Origin: JAJFKX01 sp965230265
GTDB lineage: Bacteria > Pseudomonadota > Gammaproteobacteria > Xanthomonadales > Wenzhouxiangellaceae
Direction of reading: 5' to 3'
Assembly (NCBI GenBank): GCA_965230265.1
Contig: OZ245999.1
Span: forward strand, 868,001-932,000
Length of the DNA: 64,000 bases
Below are positions 34,043-43,417 of this stretch, in pieces (the stretch's first letter is position 1; the number at the start of each line of letters is the position of its first letter). Below the pieces are notes generated by a model. That model worked only from the letters and a program-made list of their open reading frames with translations, was not told the origin of the DNA and made no database searches. A program made the translations under genes and the position numbers.

Positions 34043-34609
34043 TTAATGACAGCTGAGTTGTTTTGCTTCGCGCTCATACCAGCCATCATCACGTTGCGTA
34101 AAGACATTGCAGCGGGTCATCTCTCCACTATAGATATGAATGGATACGGCGGTTTCCTGTTCATCGGGGTTGCAGATGGTGTGGTATTCATGAGGGGGTA
34201 TCAGGCTGCCGGCACTGCCTTTGCCAGCCCGCATGGTGGTGCGTGGTTCGAAGCGATAGCGGCCTTCTTTTTGTGCCATCAGTTCATATTGGACGACTTC
34301 GATACTGCCATGCCAAATACCTTCCACACACCACATGCCACTGTGATCATGAATGGAGGTGCCCTGACCGGGGGCCCAGGTCATTGCCATAACGCAACAA
34401 CCGGTTTCATCGTCATGGTGCAGCATGGTGCGTTTATAACCGTCTGTGGCAGGTTGCAGACAGTCATCGGGCAACTGCACAGCATCTTCATCGATCAGAT
34501 CGCACAGTGCCTGGCGCAAACAACTGGTGATGCCATGCGGACAGTCACCGCGGGTAGCCCAGCGTAGGCGGTCGACCAAAAGTTGTTTTCCGGGGAAGTC
34601 TGGAGTCAT
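34043..34609 (-). CDS. Cysteine dioxygenase-like cupin
   Basis: A 188-residue cupin of the type I cysteine dioxygenase family. The iron ligands are likely His87 and His89 (IHDHSG) with His140 or His143 (PPHEYH). Such enzymes oxidise cysteine to cysteine sulfinate. The start overlaps the end of metX by four bases, so the two are one operon. This pairing with a MetX-type acyltransferase suggests a role in sulfur amino acid supply or balance, possibly on a thiol other than free cysteine. Confidence 0.82.
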   Translation of the reverse strand: MTPDFPGKQLLVDRLRWATRGDCPHGITSCLRQALCDLIDEDAVQLPDDCLQPATDGYKRTMLHHDDETGCCVMAMTWAPGQGTSIHDHSGMWCVEGIWHGSIEVVQYELMAQKEGRYRFEPRTTMRAGKGSAGSLIPPHEYHTICNPDEQETAVSIHIYSGEMTRCNVFTQRDDGWYEREAKQLSCH

Positions 34610-35700
34610 GCGAGAAATTGTGCCACAGGTGGGCCAAAATTGCCCATATCAATTAAAAATGCATCATGGCCCTGGATACTATCCAGTTCGTGCAGTTCAG
34701 TATTGATATCGGCAGCTTGCAGCGAGTCTTTAATGGCTTGCTGCTGCGCCAGTGGAAACAACAGGTCGGTGTCCACACCCATGACCAGTGCGGCTTGCAG
34801 CTCAGTTTGCTGTAACATTTTTGCAACAGCACCATGATGTTGGTCACCGGCATCAAACCAATCCATGGCACGAGACAAATAAACATAGCAGGCCGGGTCA
34901 AACTGACCAATAAATTTTTGCGCTTGTGCTTCCAGGTAAGACTCTACCGAATAGTTCATACCGTATATTGTTTCCGGAAAGTGATTTTGGCGCTGTCGGC
35001 CAAAGCGCTCGACCCACTCAGCAGCAGACCGATAGCTGATCATGCCTAGCTTACGTGCCAGACGCATACCGGAAACCGGCCAGCGATCATCGGTGTATTC
35101 ACCGTTCTGCCAGTTTGGATCACTGACTATGGCTTCACGCTGTAAAGAGCGAATGGCAATTGAAAAGGGGCTGGCAGCGCTGGCTGAGGAAATACTGATT
35201 AAGCGCCGGCTGCATTGGGGGTGATGTTTCAGCAATGCCAAAGCTGTCATTCCGCCCATGCTGGGGCCGATCAGGCAATCCAGCTGCGAGATCCCCATCG
35301 ACTCAACAACCTGCCAAGCAGCTTCTGCGATATCCTCCAGCGATAATTCTGGAAAATCCAAGCGCCAGGGTTTGCCGGACTTTGGGTTGAGTGATGCAGG
35401 CCCTGTAGAACCTTTGCAGCTGCCCAGTGAATTAACACAGATAACAAAATAACGATTGGTATCAATCGGTTTACCTGCACCCAGCATCTCTTCCCACCAG
35501 CCTGCCTCGGGGTCTTCTGGAGAGGATGCTGCATGTGCCCCCGGGGATAGGCCGGTGAGCAGTAAGATCGCATTGCTTTTGTCCTCATTTAGATGACCCC
35601 AGCATTCATAAGCCAGGCAGACCGGGGTTATTTGACCGCCGCGGTATAAGGGCAGTGGTTGATCAAGTATCAATGTTCGGGCGGCCGGAAGGTTTTGCAT
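34606..35700 (-). CDS. metX: MetX-type homoserine/serine O-acyltransferase
   Basis: A 364-residue alpha/beta hydrolase. The nucleophile is Ser147 in GPSMGG, the acid is Asp310 or Asp312 in GVDTD, and the base is His345 in GHDAF. The stretch GSCKGSTGPAS and GKPIDTNRYFVICVNSLGSC mark the MetX family, which activates homoserine with acetyl- or succinyl-CoA for methionine synthesis. Some members, as in Xanthomonas, acylate serine for cysteine synthesis; the coupled cysteine dioxygenase-like gene fits that reading but does not prove it. It starts at ATG 35700 with no strong ribosome binding site. Confidence 0.88.
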   Translation of the reverse strand: MQNLPAARTLILDQPLPLYRGGQITPVCLAYECWGHLNEDKSNAILLLTGLSPGAHAASSPEDPEAGWWEEMLGAGKPIDTNRYFVICVNSLGSCKGSTGPASLNPKSGKPWRLDFPELSLEDIAEAAWQVVESMGISQLDCLIGPSMGGMTALALLKHHPQCSRRLISISSASAASPFSIAIRSLQREAIVSDPNWQNGEYTDDRWPVSGMRLARKLGMISYRSAAEWVERFGRQRQNHFPETIYGMNYSVESYLEAQAQKFIGQFDPACYVYLSRAMDWFDAGDQHHGAVAKMLQQTELQAALVMGVDTDLLFPLAQQQAIKDSLQAADINTELHELDSIQGHDAFLIDMGNFGPPVAQFLA

Positions 35701-35969
35701 ATGGGTTGATTAGGGCTTGATCGGTACAGGGTCATTGTTACATGTAGGGAGTTGCTTTGAAAGCATCGCCGTACTTATCAGGTCGTTTAATTTAACGCAG
35801 TTGTGATAATGGGGCCAAACGTATGAATTTACTTTAAGGATTACAACTAAAGAGTTACATAAACAACGGAGATAAAATATATCCTGTACCAGACCAATGG
35901 TACTATTAACCACAGTTACTATTGACATGTAGCTTAATAACTTAACTAGGTGACAAGGGAGTGTTACCC

Positions 35970-36818
35970 GTGAAGAGATCAGTGAAGATTTTGCTCGTTA
36001 CGACGAGTCTAATAATGTTGATTCTGCTGGCTGGTTCCAGTCAAGCAATTGGGCAGGTGAACTCTGCCAGTCTGAAATCCATCATCAGCGACCCTTTCAG
36101 AACGGAAATATCCCGTTCCAGAGATCAATACCGCCATCCACAGGAAACATTGGAATTTTTCGGTATCGAGCCGAATATGACAGTGGTACAGTTATGGCCC
36201 AGTGGTGGTTGGTATACGGATATACTGGCACCGTACCTCAAGGACGAGGGCAAATACATCGCGGCGCATTACAATCCTGAAACTGACCACCCTTATGCCA
36301 ATTTCTTTCAAAGCGCTTACCTGGCTTTTGAAACCAAAATCAATACCAACCCGGATTGGTATGGCAAAGTCGACATTCATGCATTTGAGCCGCCATTTAC
36401 CAATGCCATTGTAAGAGATGGCAGTGTCGATATGGTGTTATCGTTTCGCAACATGCAAAGCTGGTTGAACGACGGCAGCATCGGTTTTGTGTTGGAACAG
36501 GTTCACGCCATGCTTAAGCCTGGAGGCTTTTTTGGCATTGTTGACAGCCGTGCCAATGTGTATCAAAACCCCGATCCGCTGGCAGAAAATGGTTACATTA
36601 ACCAGCAATGGCTGGTGCAAAAAATCCATGAGGCAGGTTTTCAGTCGCTTGACTACAGTGAAATCAATGCCAATCCACTGGATTCTGCAGATCACCCCAA
36701 TGGTGTGTGGAACTTGCCGCCTTATTTACAGCTGGCTGAAGGTGAAACGCCTGAAAAATACCTTGCTATTGGTGAAAGCGATCGCTTTACCATCAAATTT
36801 ATTAAATTGGGCAAGTAG
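35970..36818 (+). CDS. Exported methyltransferase-like protein, first copy
   Basis: A 282-residue protein. The GTG at 35970 has AAGGGAG at the right distance; an upstream GTG at 35961 has it too close. The signal peptide is MKRSVKILLVTTSLIMLILLAGSSQA. The mature part resembles class I SAM-dependent methyltransferases: motif I-like TVVQLWPSGGWYTDILAPY, VDMVLSFRNMQSW and MLKPGGFFGIVD. Export of a methyltransferase is odd, as SAM is cytosolic, so the fold may have another use. A paralogue follows directly. Confidence 0.75.
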   Translation: MKRSVKILLVTTSLIMLILLAGSSQAIGQVNSASLKSIISDPFRTEISRSRDQYRHPQETLEFFGIEPNMTVVQLWPSGGWYTDILAPYLKDEGKYIAAHYNPETDHPYANFFQSAYLAFETKINTNPDWYGKVDIHAFEPPFTNAIVRDGSVDMVLSFRNMQSWLNDGSIGFVLEQVHAMLKPGGFFGIVDSRANVYQNPDPLAENGYINQQWLVQKIHEAGFQSLDYSEINANPLDSADHPNGVWNLPPYLQLAEGETPEKYLAIGESDRFTIKFIKLGK

Positions 36819-36875
36819 TCCTTATAAGATCAGTCCGGTAGCTGGCTGACCAGCCAATACCTTCGATTTGACGCT

Positions 36876-36903
36876 CCGGCCTTGCCGGGGCGACAATTGT
36901 CGC
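36876..36903. promoter_or_regulatory. Palindromes between the two methyltransferase-like genes
   Basis: The hairpin CCGGC-CTT-GCCGG (36876-36888) and the perfect 14-base palindrome GCGACAATTGTCGC (36890-36903) sit side by side 24 bases before the second gene. No T-run follows, so they are more likely an operator or processing structure than a terminator. Confidence 0.35.
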
Positions 36904-36926
36904 AGTTAATTTTGCGGACAGGCCTT

Positions 36927-37793
36927 ATGTTGTTACCCGTCAATCGGAGCCACTACCCGTTTTCGTGTGGTTTTTTACAGGGAATATTGGCAGTTTTATT
37001 GCTGGTGATTATTGCACCGGCAACTGCACATCATGATGATTTACACAACATTCTGGAAGACGATTACCGCAGCGAACAAGCCAAGGCACGTGATCAATAC
37101 CGCCATCCTCATGAAACCCTGATGTTTTTTGGCCTGCGACCGGACATGACAGTGGTGGAGTTATGGCCAGGTGGTGGTTGGTATAGTGAGATTATTGCAC
37201 CGTATATGGATCCGGAAAAAGAGGGGCAGTTAATTGCAGCACACTTTAATCCGGATACCGATCATCAGTTTGCCAATTTTTTCAAAGATTCACTGCGGGC
37301 CTATCAACTCAAGGTCGAATCCAACCCCGATTGGTTTGGTAATATCCAGATCAAACCCTTTGAACCTGGGAAAACCGAACCGCTGTCCGAGGCAGGTAGT
37401 GTTGATATGGTGCTCAGTTTTCGAAATATCCACAACTGGATGAACGATGGCGCCTTAACTGATGTCATCAGCGAAGTACGTAGAATGCTTAAACCAGGAG
37501 GGGTGTTTGGTGTGGTTGAGCATCGGGCCAACCTGATCGATGAGATCGATGTCACAGCAGAAAATGGCTATGTCAACCAGCAATGGTTTATACGTCGTCT
37601 GGAAGCCAGTGGCTTTCAGCTGGTAGCTGAAAGTCCGGTTAATGGCAATCTGAAAGATGTAGGTAACCATCCAAATGGTGTGTGGACACTGCCGCCTAAT
37701 CTGCGTGTTCCAGAAGGTGAGGACCCACAAAAGTACATTGATATTGGTGAAAGTGATCGATTTACCTTGAAGTTTGTCAAGCTGGGTCGCTAG
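36927..37793 (+). CDS. Exported methyltransferase-like protein, second copy
   Basis: A 288-residue paralogue of the preceding protein, with the same order of motifs: TVVELWPGGGWYSEIIAPY, VDMVLSFRNIHNW, MLKPGGVFGVVEHRAN, ENGYVNQQWF and GVWTLPPNL. The N-terminal hydrophobic segment (GILAVLLLVIIAPATA) acts as a signal peptide. The ATG at 36927 was chosen; a TTG at 36882 is possible but lies within the palindromes. Tandem placement points to gene duplication. Confidence 0.75.
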   Translation: MLLPVNRSHYPFSCGFLQGILAVLLLVIIAPATAHHDDLHNILEDDYRSEQAKARDQYRHPHETLMFFGLRPDMTVVELWPGGGWYSEIIAPYMDPEKEGQLIAAHFNPDTDHQFANFFKDSLRAYQLKVESNPDWFGNIQIKPFEPGKTEPLSEAGSVDMVLSFRNIHNWMNDGALTDVISEVRRMLKPGGVFGVVEHRANLIDEIDVTAENGYVNQQWFIRRLEASGFQLVAESPVNGNLKDVGNHPNGVWTLPPNLRVPEGEDPQKYIDIGESDRFTLKFVKLGR

Positions 37794-37803
37794 GCGATTG
37801 ATA

Positions 37804-38613
37804 TCAGTAACAGCGGTTTATAGCACGAAGCGCTGACAATGCTCCCATCGGTAAACTGATATGTGGCCCGGTAATGGCTGACTCGTCAGGGTTAATGCGG
37901 ATGACTGGATATTGGCTTTGCTCACTGAAATAGCGAACCGTTGGTACAGCGGTGCCTGCACCTACCTCAATCAATACAGCTCGATTGCATTGTTGTAGCC
38001 ATTTTGTCAGCTGCAGGGCTTGCTGACCACTGCGTGACTCATCCCATTGCCAGTCATTAAACATTAGAATGTTAGGGCGTGCGAGAGCGTTGCATTGCGG
38101 GCAGCGTGGCAGCTCTGAAACTAACAGACACTGTTCGGTATCGATGATCGGTTGCAGCTGCTTTGCGGACCAGATACCCATGCCACATTCTGTAGTGCAC
38201 TGTAAATAATGGATGGAGCCGTGACATTCATAAACTTGCTTTTCGCTGAACCCGGCAGATTGAAACTGGCCATCCACGTTGCTGGTAAATATAAAACTAT
38301 CCTTGGGTTTATCAATGACCCAGTTCAGTAAAATTTTGAAGCCCGAGTGTGGTTGTGTCTCACGATAGAGTTTCAGTCGATGCGCGTAAAATCCCCAGGC
38401 CAAATGAGGGTGCTCTACAAATGCACGGGGGTTGGCCATGTCGGTAAATGCCAGACGATGAGCACGTAAACCTGGATATGCATTCCAGAAGCCTTCAGTA
38501 CCACGAAAGTCCGGCAAACCTGAATCAATGCCCATGCCGGCACCAGCGGTTATCAACAAAGCATCGGCTTGTTGAATGAAATCAGCAGCTTGTTGAATGG
38601 CGGTCTGGTGCAT
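37804..38613 (-). CDS. Sir2-family NAD-dependent deacylase
   Basis: A 269-residue sirtuin. The NAD-binding motif GAGMGIDSGLPDFRG lies at about 24-38, TSNVDGQF near 110-117, the catalytic His131 is in CHGSIHYLQC, and the zinc ligands are Cys139, Cys143, Cys171 and Cys174. Sirtuins remove acyl groups from lysine using NAD. It starts at an ATG and converges with the second methyltransferase-like gene, ten bases apart. Confidence 0.9.
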   Translation of the reverse strand: MHQTAIQQAADFIQQADALLITAGAGMGIDSGLPDFRGTEGFWNAYPGLRAHRLAFTDMANPRAFVEHPHLAWGFYAHRLKLYRETQPHSGFKILLNWVIDKPKDSFIFTSNVDGQFQSAGFSEKQVYECHGSIHYLQCTTECGMGIWSAKQLQPIIDTEQCLLVSELPRCPQCNALARPNILMFNDWQWDESRSGQQALQLTKWLQQCNRAVLIEVGAGTAVPTVRYFSEQSQYPVIRINPDESAITGPHISLPMGALSALRAINRCY

Positions 38614-38719
38614 AGCAAATACTTACTGATTACTTTCATGGCAGATCATATAGCGCTCCAATAGCATAGAAGCTTAAAAGTCATGACATCAATAACAAAA
38701 AGCTTTGTATCATATTGCA

Positions 38720-39430
38720 ATGCCTGCAGCTTCCGTTAAAACCGTTCAATCCAGTGGCATCACTGCACGTTTAGTCCGTTCACGTCGTAAAACGGCCGCC
38801 ATTAATGTGCGCGAGGGGGAGGTATCAATAAGAGTCCCTTTGCGCTTTCCAGAAGCAGCTGTCATAGCATTCATCGATTCAAAATCGGGCTGGATAAAAC
38901 AGAAGCTGCAAGAACAACGGCAGGTCATCATCGCCAATCAACGGTCATTTACTGAAGGCGAGTTACTGCGGTATCTGGGACGAAACTATCGATTGGCCAT
39001 CAGATCAGCCAGCCAGCCTTTGGTGTGCATATCGGGTGATAATGTTCAGGTTCATTTACCCATATCAGAACAACATGCTGAGTCAATTCGTGGTGTATTG
39101 ATTAATTGGTACCGTCAGCAGGCAAAAAGCCTACTGCAAGATAAAGTTGTGCAGTTTAAATTGATGATAGGTGTTGAGCCGGAAAAGCTGACGATCAGGA
39201 CCTGCAAGTCACGTTGGGGCAGTTGTTCAGCATCTGGTCGGTTGATGTTTAACTGGAAAATTATCATGGCGCCGGAGGCGGTGGTCGATTACCTGGTAGT
39301 GCATGAGTTATGCCATATGCTGGAGCACAATCATTCGCCGCTGTTTTGGCAGCAGGTAGAGCGAGTGTTGCCTGAGTACCGTCAACAACGTCGGTGGTTA
39401 AAAGACAATGGTAAATACCTCGAGATTTAA
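38720..39430 (+). CDS. YgjP-like zinc metallopeptidase
   Basis: A 236-residue protein of the DUF45/YgjP family. The zinc motif HELCH is at residues 195-199, followed by HNHSPLFWQQVERVLPEYR, and the upstream segment KSRWGSCSASGRLMFNWKI is a hallmark of the family. The ATG at 38720 was preferred to a TTG five codons upstream. The cellular substrate is unknown. Divergent from the sirtuin gene. Confidence 0.88.
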   Translation: MPAASVKTVQSSGITARLVRSRRKTAAINVREGEVSIRVPLRFPEAAVIAFIDSKSGWIKQKLQEQRQVIIANQRSFTEGELLRYLGRNYRLAIRSASQPLVCISGDNVQVHLPISEQHAESIRGVLINWYRQQAKSLLQDKVVQFKLMIGVEPEKLTIRTCKSRWGSCSASGRLMFNWKIIMAPEAVVDYLVVHELCHMLEHNHSPLFWQQVERVLPEYRQQRRWLKDNGKYLEI

Positions 39431-39480
39431 TCATTTTACAAATAGGGGCTTAGGATTCATCGAGATGAGAGACGGATGTT

Positions 39481-39954
39481 ATGACGATGCTTCAAGCTGC
39501 GCCTGAGTGGTCAATCGATAGCTGGTTAAATACGGATGACGACTTGCATCTGAAAAACCTGCAAGGCCAGGTGGTGGTGGCCTATGCTTTTCAGATGTTA
39601 TGCCGTGGCTGTGTCGAAGGTTCAATTCCGCAAGCCAAAAGACTGCACGAACTGTTTGCTGGTCAGCAGTTGACTGTGCTGGGTCTGCACACTGTATTTG
39701 AACATCATCAGGCAATGAGCAGAACCAGCCTGGAAGCGTTTATCCATGAATACAAGATTAGTTTTCCAGTAGGGATTGATCGCCCGTCAGACAATGGTTC
39801 AATTCCACAAACCATGCAACGTTATCAAATGCAGGGCACTCCCACTTTGATCATGATAGACCAGCATGGGCGTTTGCGCCGCAAGAGTTTTGGGCATTTG
39901 GATGATATTCAGTTGGGGGCAGAAGTGATGAGTTTATTGAATGAGGCTAAGTAG
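39481..39954 (+). CDS. Thioredoxin-like (AhpC/TSA or TlpA type) protein
   Basis: A 157-residue thioredoxin-fold protein with a CXXC-type motif CRGC (residues 42-45) after VVVAYAFQML, and the cis-Pro segment MQGTPTLIMIDQHGRLRRKSFG. No signal peptide is seen, so it is probably a cytosolic thiol reductase or peroxiredoxin-like protein. It is not clearly linked to its neighbours. Confidence 0.8.
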   Translation: MTMLQAAPEWSIDSWLNTDDDLHLKNLQGQVVVAYAFQMLCRGCVEGSIPQAKRLHELFAGQQLTVLGLHTVFEHHQAMSRTSLEAFIHEYKISFPVGIDRPSDNGSIPQTMQRYQMQGTPTLIMIDQHGRLRRKSFGHLDDIQLGAEVMSLLNEAK

Positions 39955-40055
39955 GCTTTTTGCCGCAAAACACAATCATAATTTAGGGTATCCAAAAACT
40001 CACAAAATCAACATCTTTATAACCGGGTATCAGACAATGAACGGGCCTTGCCGCT

Positions 40056-40097
40056 GATAACCATCCGGTTATCGCATCACAATGGGGTTATTGTGAT
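40056..40097 (+). promoter_or_regulatory. Two adjacent perfect hairpins upstream of the BNR gene
   Basis: GATAACC-N4-GGTTATC (40056-40073) and ATCACAAT-N6-ATTGTGAT (40076-40097) are separated by two bases. No T-run follows, so they are not an ordinary terminator. They lie about 60 bases before the ATG of the propeller gene and could be an operator or an mRNA leader structure. Confidence 0.45.
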
Positions 40098-40158
40098 TAG
40101 CAGGTAGGTGGGTGGTAAACTCATCGCCGGTTAATAACAACAAAAGCAGGGTGCTCAC

Positions 40159-43100
40159 ATGCAACGAATAATCAATGGTTTGCTGGCAGGTATTGGCCTG
40201 ATACTACTACAGGCAGTTCCGGCTGCTGCCCAGGACAGTGATAAACACCCACTGGCGGGTATGCCGCTGCGAAATATCGGGCCGGCACTGGTCGGTGGGC
40301 GGGTATCGGATTTTGCCTTTTACCCTGATCAACCGCAGGTGTTTTTTGTGGCCCTAGCCAGTGGCGGTCTGTGGAAAACAGAAAACAATGGCATTACCTG
40401 GAAACCCTTGTTTGACAACGAAGGTTCATTTGCTCTGGGCGTTGTAGAAATTGACCCTCAGAACGATAACATCATCTGGGTGGGCAGTGGTGAAAATAAC
40501 AGCCAGCGCAGTGTGGGTTATGGTGATGGCGTGTACAAGTCAGTTGATGGTGGCAAGAGCTGGTCAAATGTTGGCTTGCAAGACTCGGGTCATATCTCCA
40601 TGATTCGTTTCCACCCAGAAGATTCCAATACGGTCTTCGTGGCAGCCCAAGGTCCTTTATGGAACTCGGGCGGAGATCGTGGTTTATATAAAACCACCGA
40701 TGGTGGCGAAACCTGGGAACGGATTCTGGACATCGATGAGCACACTGGAATCAATGAATTTGTTATTGATGCCGATAACCCGGATGTGATCGTTGCCAGC
40801 AGTTATCAACGTCAGCGCCGGGTTTGGACATTGATTAATGGTGGACCAGGGGCGGGCATTCACAAGACCACCGATGGCGGTCAAACATGGCGCAAACTGT
40901 CAGGCGGTTTGCCAGGGGGCGATTTGGGGCGTATCGGCCTTACTGCAGCCCCATCAGAGCCTGATATGTTGTATGCCATTATTGAAGCCGATGAGAGCAG
41001 CCGCGGGGTCTATCGCAGCACAGATTTTGGTGAAAGTTGGGAAAAACGCTCCAATCGCCGCACATCCAGCGGGCAGTATTACAACGAGCTGTTTGTCGAC
41101 CCACTGAATGCAGACAGAGTCTATTCTGTGGATACCTTTACGGCCAAATCTGAAGACGGCGGCAAGAGTTGGGAAAACCTGTCATTTGTTAACCGGCATG
41201 TGGACGACCATGCCATCTGGATTGATCCTCGCAATACTGCCCATGTGTACATTGGCGGTGATGGTGGTATTTATGAAACCTGGGATCGGGGGCAGACCTG
41301 GCAGCATATGCGTAATTTACCGGTCGCGCAGTTCTATCGGGCAACACCTGATAATGACGTGCCGTTTTATAATGTCTGTGCTGGCACTCAGGACAATCAC
41401 ACCCTGTGTGGCCCAAGTCGTACGCGTTTTACCGATGGCATCACCAATGCGGATTGGTGGGTAGCACAGTTTGGTGATGGCTTTAAGGCACAATTTGATC
41501 CAGAGAACCCGGACATCGTCTACGCTCAATATCAGCACGGTGGTTTGGTCCGTATGGACAAAACCACAGGAGAAAGGGTCTCTATAGGCCCGCGTCCGCC
41601 CAGCGGAGAGAACAATTACAAATGGAACTGGAATTCACCGCTAATCGTTTCGCCTCATAATCCCGCCCGCTTGTATTTCGGCGCAGAGCGTTTGTTCCGA
41701 TCTGATGATCGGGGCAATAGCTGGCAGGTGATCAGTCCGGATTTAACCCGGCAACTGGATCGTAACGAGCTGGAAATCATGGGGCGTATATGGAGTGTCG
41801 ATGCCATTGCCAAAAACGCATCGACTTCAATCTATGGCGCATTAATCGCAGTGGCCGAAAGCCCGCTGCAAGAGGGCCTGATCTACGCGGGCACCGATGA
41901 TGGTTTGATTCAGGTGACAGAAGATGGTGGTGAAAACTGGCGGCGAGTTGATAGCTTCTCCGGTGTTCCCGATCAATCACTGGTAGAGGATATTATCGCT
42001 TCGGAGCATGATGCTGATGTGGCCTTTGCCGTATTGGATAACCACAAACGCGGTGACTTTAAACCCTATGTATTTAAAACCAGTGACCGCGGTCGCAGCT
42101 GGCGTTTGATGAGCAATAATTTGCCCGAACGCGGTACTGCACACACACTGGCACAGGATCATGTTGACCCCAACCTGTTGTTTGTTGGCACTGAATTTGG
42201 TCTGTATTTCAGCAATAACGGAGGCAGCGACTGGCACGAATTAACCAGCCTGCCGACCATTGCCGTGCGTGACTTGGAAATCCAACGTCGCGAAGGGGAC
42301 CTGGTTGTTGGCACCTTTGGACGGGGTGTGTATATCCTTGATGATTATTCAGCATTGCGTCTGAGTGCAGAACAACTGGCCAATGGCGCGACGCTGTTAC
42401 CAATTCGTGATACCTGGCTATTTACCCCCGATGATCGACGCGGATGGGGCGGCAGAGGTGATTATGGTAATGGCAAATATGCTGCTGATAACCCCGCCCA
42501 TGGCGCTACCATCAGTTATTACCTGAGCGAGGGTTTACAGACCAAAGCGCAACAGCGCCGTAAGACCGAGAAAGAAGCAGCCAAAGAAGGCGGTGATAAC
42601 CCTTATCCAAGCTGGGAAGCGTTACGCGCTGAAGACCGCGAAGAAGATCCCAACATTATTGTGACAATTCGAGATGCGGCAGGTGATGTGGTTCGTCGCA
42701 TGACAGGGCCGGTAGGCAAAGGCCTGCACCGTTTAAGCTGGGATTTAAGGTATCCGACCACTGATCCGGTTGATTTGAGTGGTGGCGGTAATCGTCCACC
42801 ATGGTTCCCGCCTCCGTCAGGTCCGGTGGCGTTGCCGGGAGAATATACTGTGAGTATCGCCCAGCGGGTTGACGGTCAGCTAACAGAGTTAACCAGCTCG
42901 CAAAGTTTTACGCTTAAGCCATTGTTTAATGGCGGTTTGGTCAGCAATGATCGCCGATCGGTATTGACCTTCCAGCAAGAGGTAGCGGAGTTGAACCGTC
43001 AGGTATCAGCGGCGAATCAAATAGCGGGTGAAATTAGCAACCGCATCGCCCATGTTAAACAGGCCATTGCACAAACACCGGCAGCGACTGAACAGCAGGC

Positions 43101-43404
43101 CCAAGCGGTTCGTTCCATTGAGGCTCGTTTGGCAGATTTGCAGATAAAATTGAATGGCGATGCCACCATAGCGCGTCGCTATGAGCCAGTGCCTTTGCCT
43201 ATCAGCGCACGCCTAGGTGACATCATGTTTGGTCAATGGGAGAGTCAGGCCGATATCACCCAAACCCACCGTGATTCATTGCTTATTGCCACTTCCGAGT
43301 TCGCTGAAGTCGACGATACTTTGACGCGGATTGAAGCGGATTTACAGCAATTGCAACAAACCCTGGAATCTATAGGTGCCCCTTGGACACCTGGTCGCCG
43401 TTAA
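40159..43404 (+). CDS. Large exported BNR/sortilin-type propeller protein
   Basis: A 1081-residue protein with signal peptide MQRIINGLLAGIGLILLQAVPAAA. Residues about 30-740 form VPS10/sortilin-like propellers with many Asp boxes: SGGLWKTENNGITWKP, GVYKSVDGGKSWSNV, GLYKTTDGGETWER and GIHKTTDGGQTWRK. This part is followed by a fibronectin-like strand region (DLRYPTTDPVDLSGGGNRPPW) and a C-terminal helical, probably coiled-coil part (about 940-1075). The function is unknown; relatives are annotated as glycosyl-hydrolase-like. It is unrelated in detail to the other BNR gene at 22442 apart from the repeat type. Confidence 0.82.
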   Translation: MQRIINGLLAGIGLILLQAVPAAAQDSDKHPLAGMPLRNIGPALVGGRVSDFAFYPDQPQVFFVALASGGLWKTENNGITWKPLFDNEGSFALGVVEIDPQNDNIIWVGSGENNSQRSVGYGDGVYKSVDGGKSWSNVGLQDSGHISMIRFHPEDSNTVFVAAQGPLWNSGGDRGLYKTTDGGETWERILDIDEHTGINEFVIDADNPDVIVASSYQRQRRVWTLINGGPGAGIHKTTDGGQTWRKLSGGLPGGDLGRIGLTAAPSEPDMLYAIIEADESSRGVYRSTDFGESWEKRSNRRTSSGQYYNELFVDPLNADRVYSVDTFTAKSEDGGKSWENLSFVNRHVDDHAIWIDPRNTAHVYIGGDGGIYETWDRGQTWQHMRNLPVAQFYRATPDNDVPFYNVCAGTQDNHTLCGPSRTRFTDGITNADWWVAQFGDGFKAQFDPENPDIVYAQYQHGGLVRMDKTTGERVSIGPRPPSGENNYKWNWNSPLIVSPHNPARLYFGAERLFRSDDRGNSWQVISPDLTRQLDRNELEIMGRIWSVDAIAKNASTSIYGALIAVAESPLQEGLIYAGTDDGLIQVTEDGGENWRRVDSFSGVPDQSLVEDIIASEHDADVAFAVLDNHKRGDFKPYVFKTSDRGRSWRLMSNNLPERGTAHTLAQDHVDPNLLFVGTEFGLYFSNNGGSDWHELTSLPTIAVRDLEIQRREGDLVVGTFGRGVYILDDYSALRLSAEQLANGATLLPIRDTWLFTPDDRRGWGGRGDYGNGKYAADNPAHGATISYYLSEGLQTKAQQRRKTEKEAAKEGGDNPYPSWEALRAEDREEDPNIIVTIRDAAGDVVRRMTGPVGKGLHRLSWDLRYPTTDPVDLSGGGNRPPWFPPPSGPVALPGEYTVSIAQRVDGQLTELTSSQSFTLKPLFNGGLVSNDRRSVLTFQQEVAELNRQVSAANQIAGEISNRIAHVKQAIAQTPAATEQQAQAVRSIEARLADLQIKLNGDATIARRYEPVPLPISARLGDIMFGQWESQADITQTHRDSLLIATSEFAEVDDTLTRIEADLQQLQQTLESIGAPWTPGRR

Positions 43405-43417
43405 TGGAATTTAAGCA

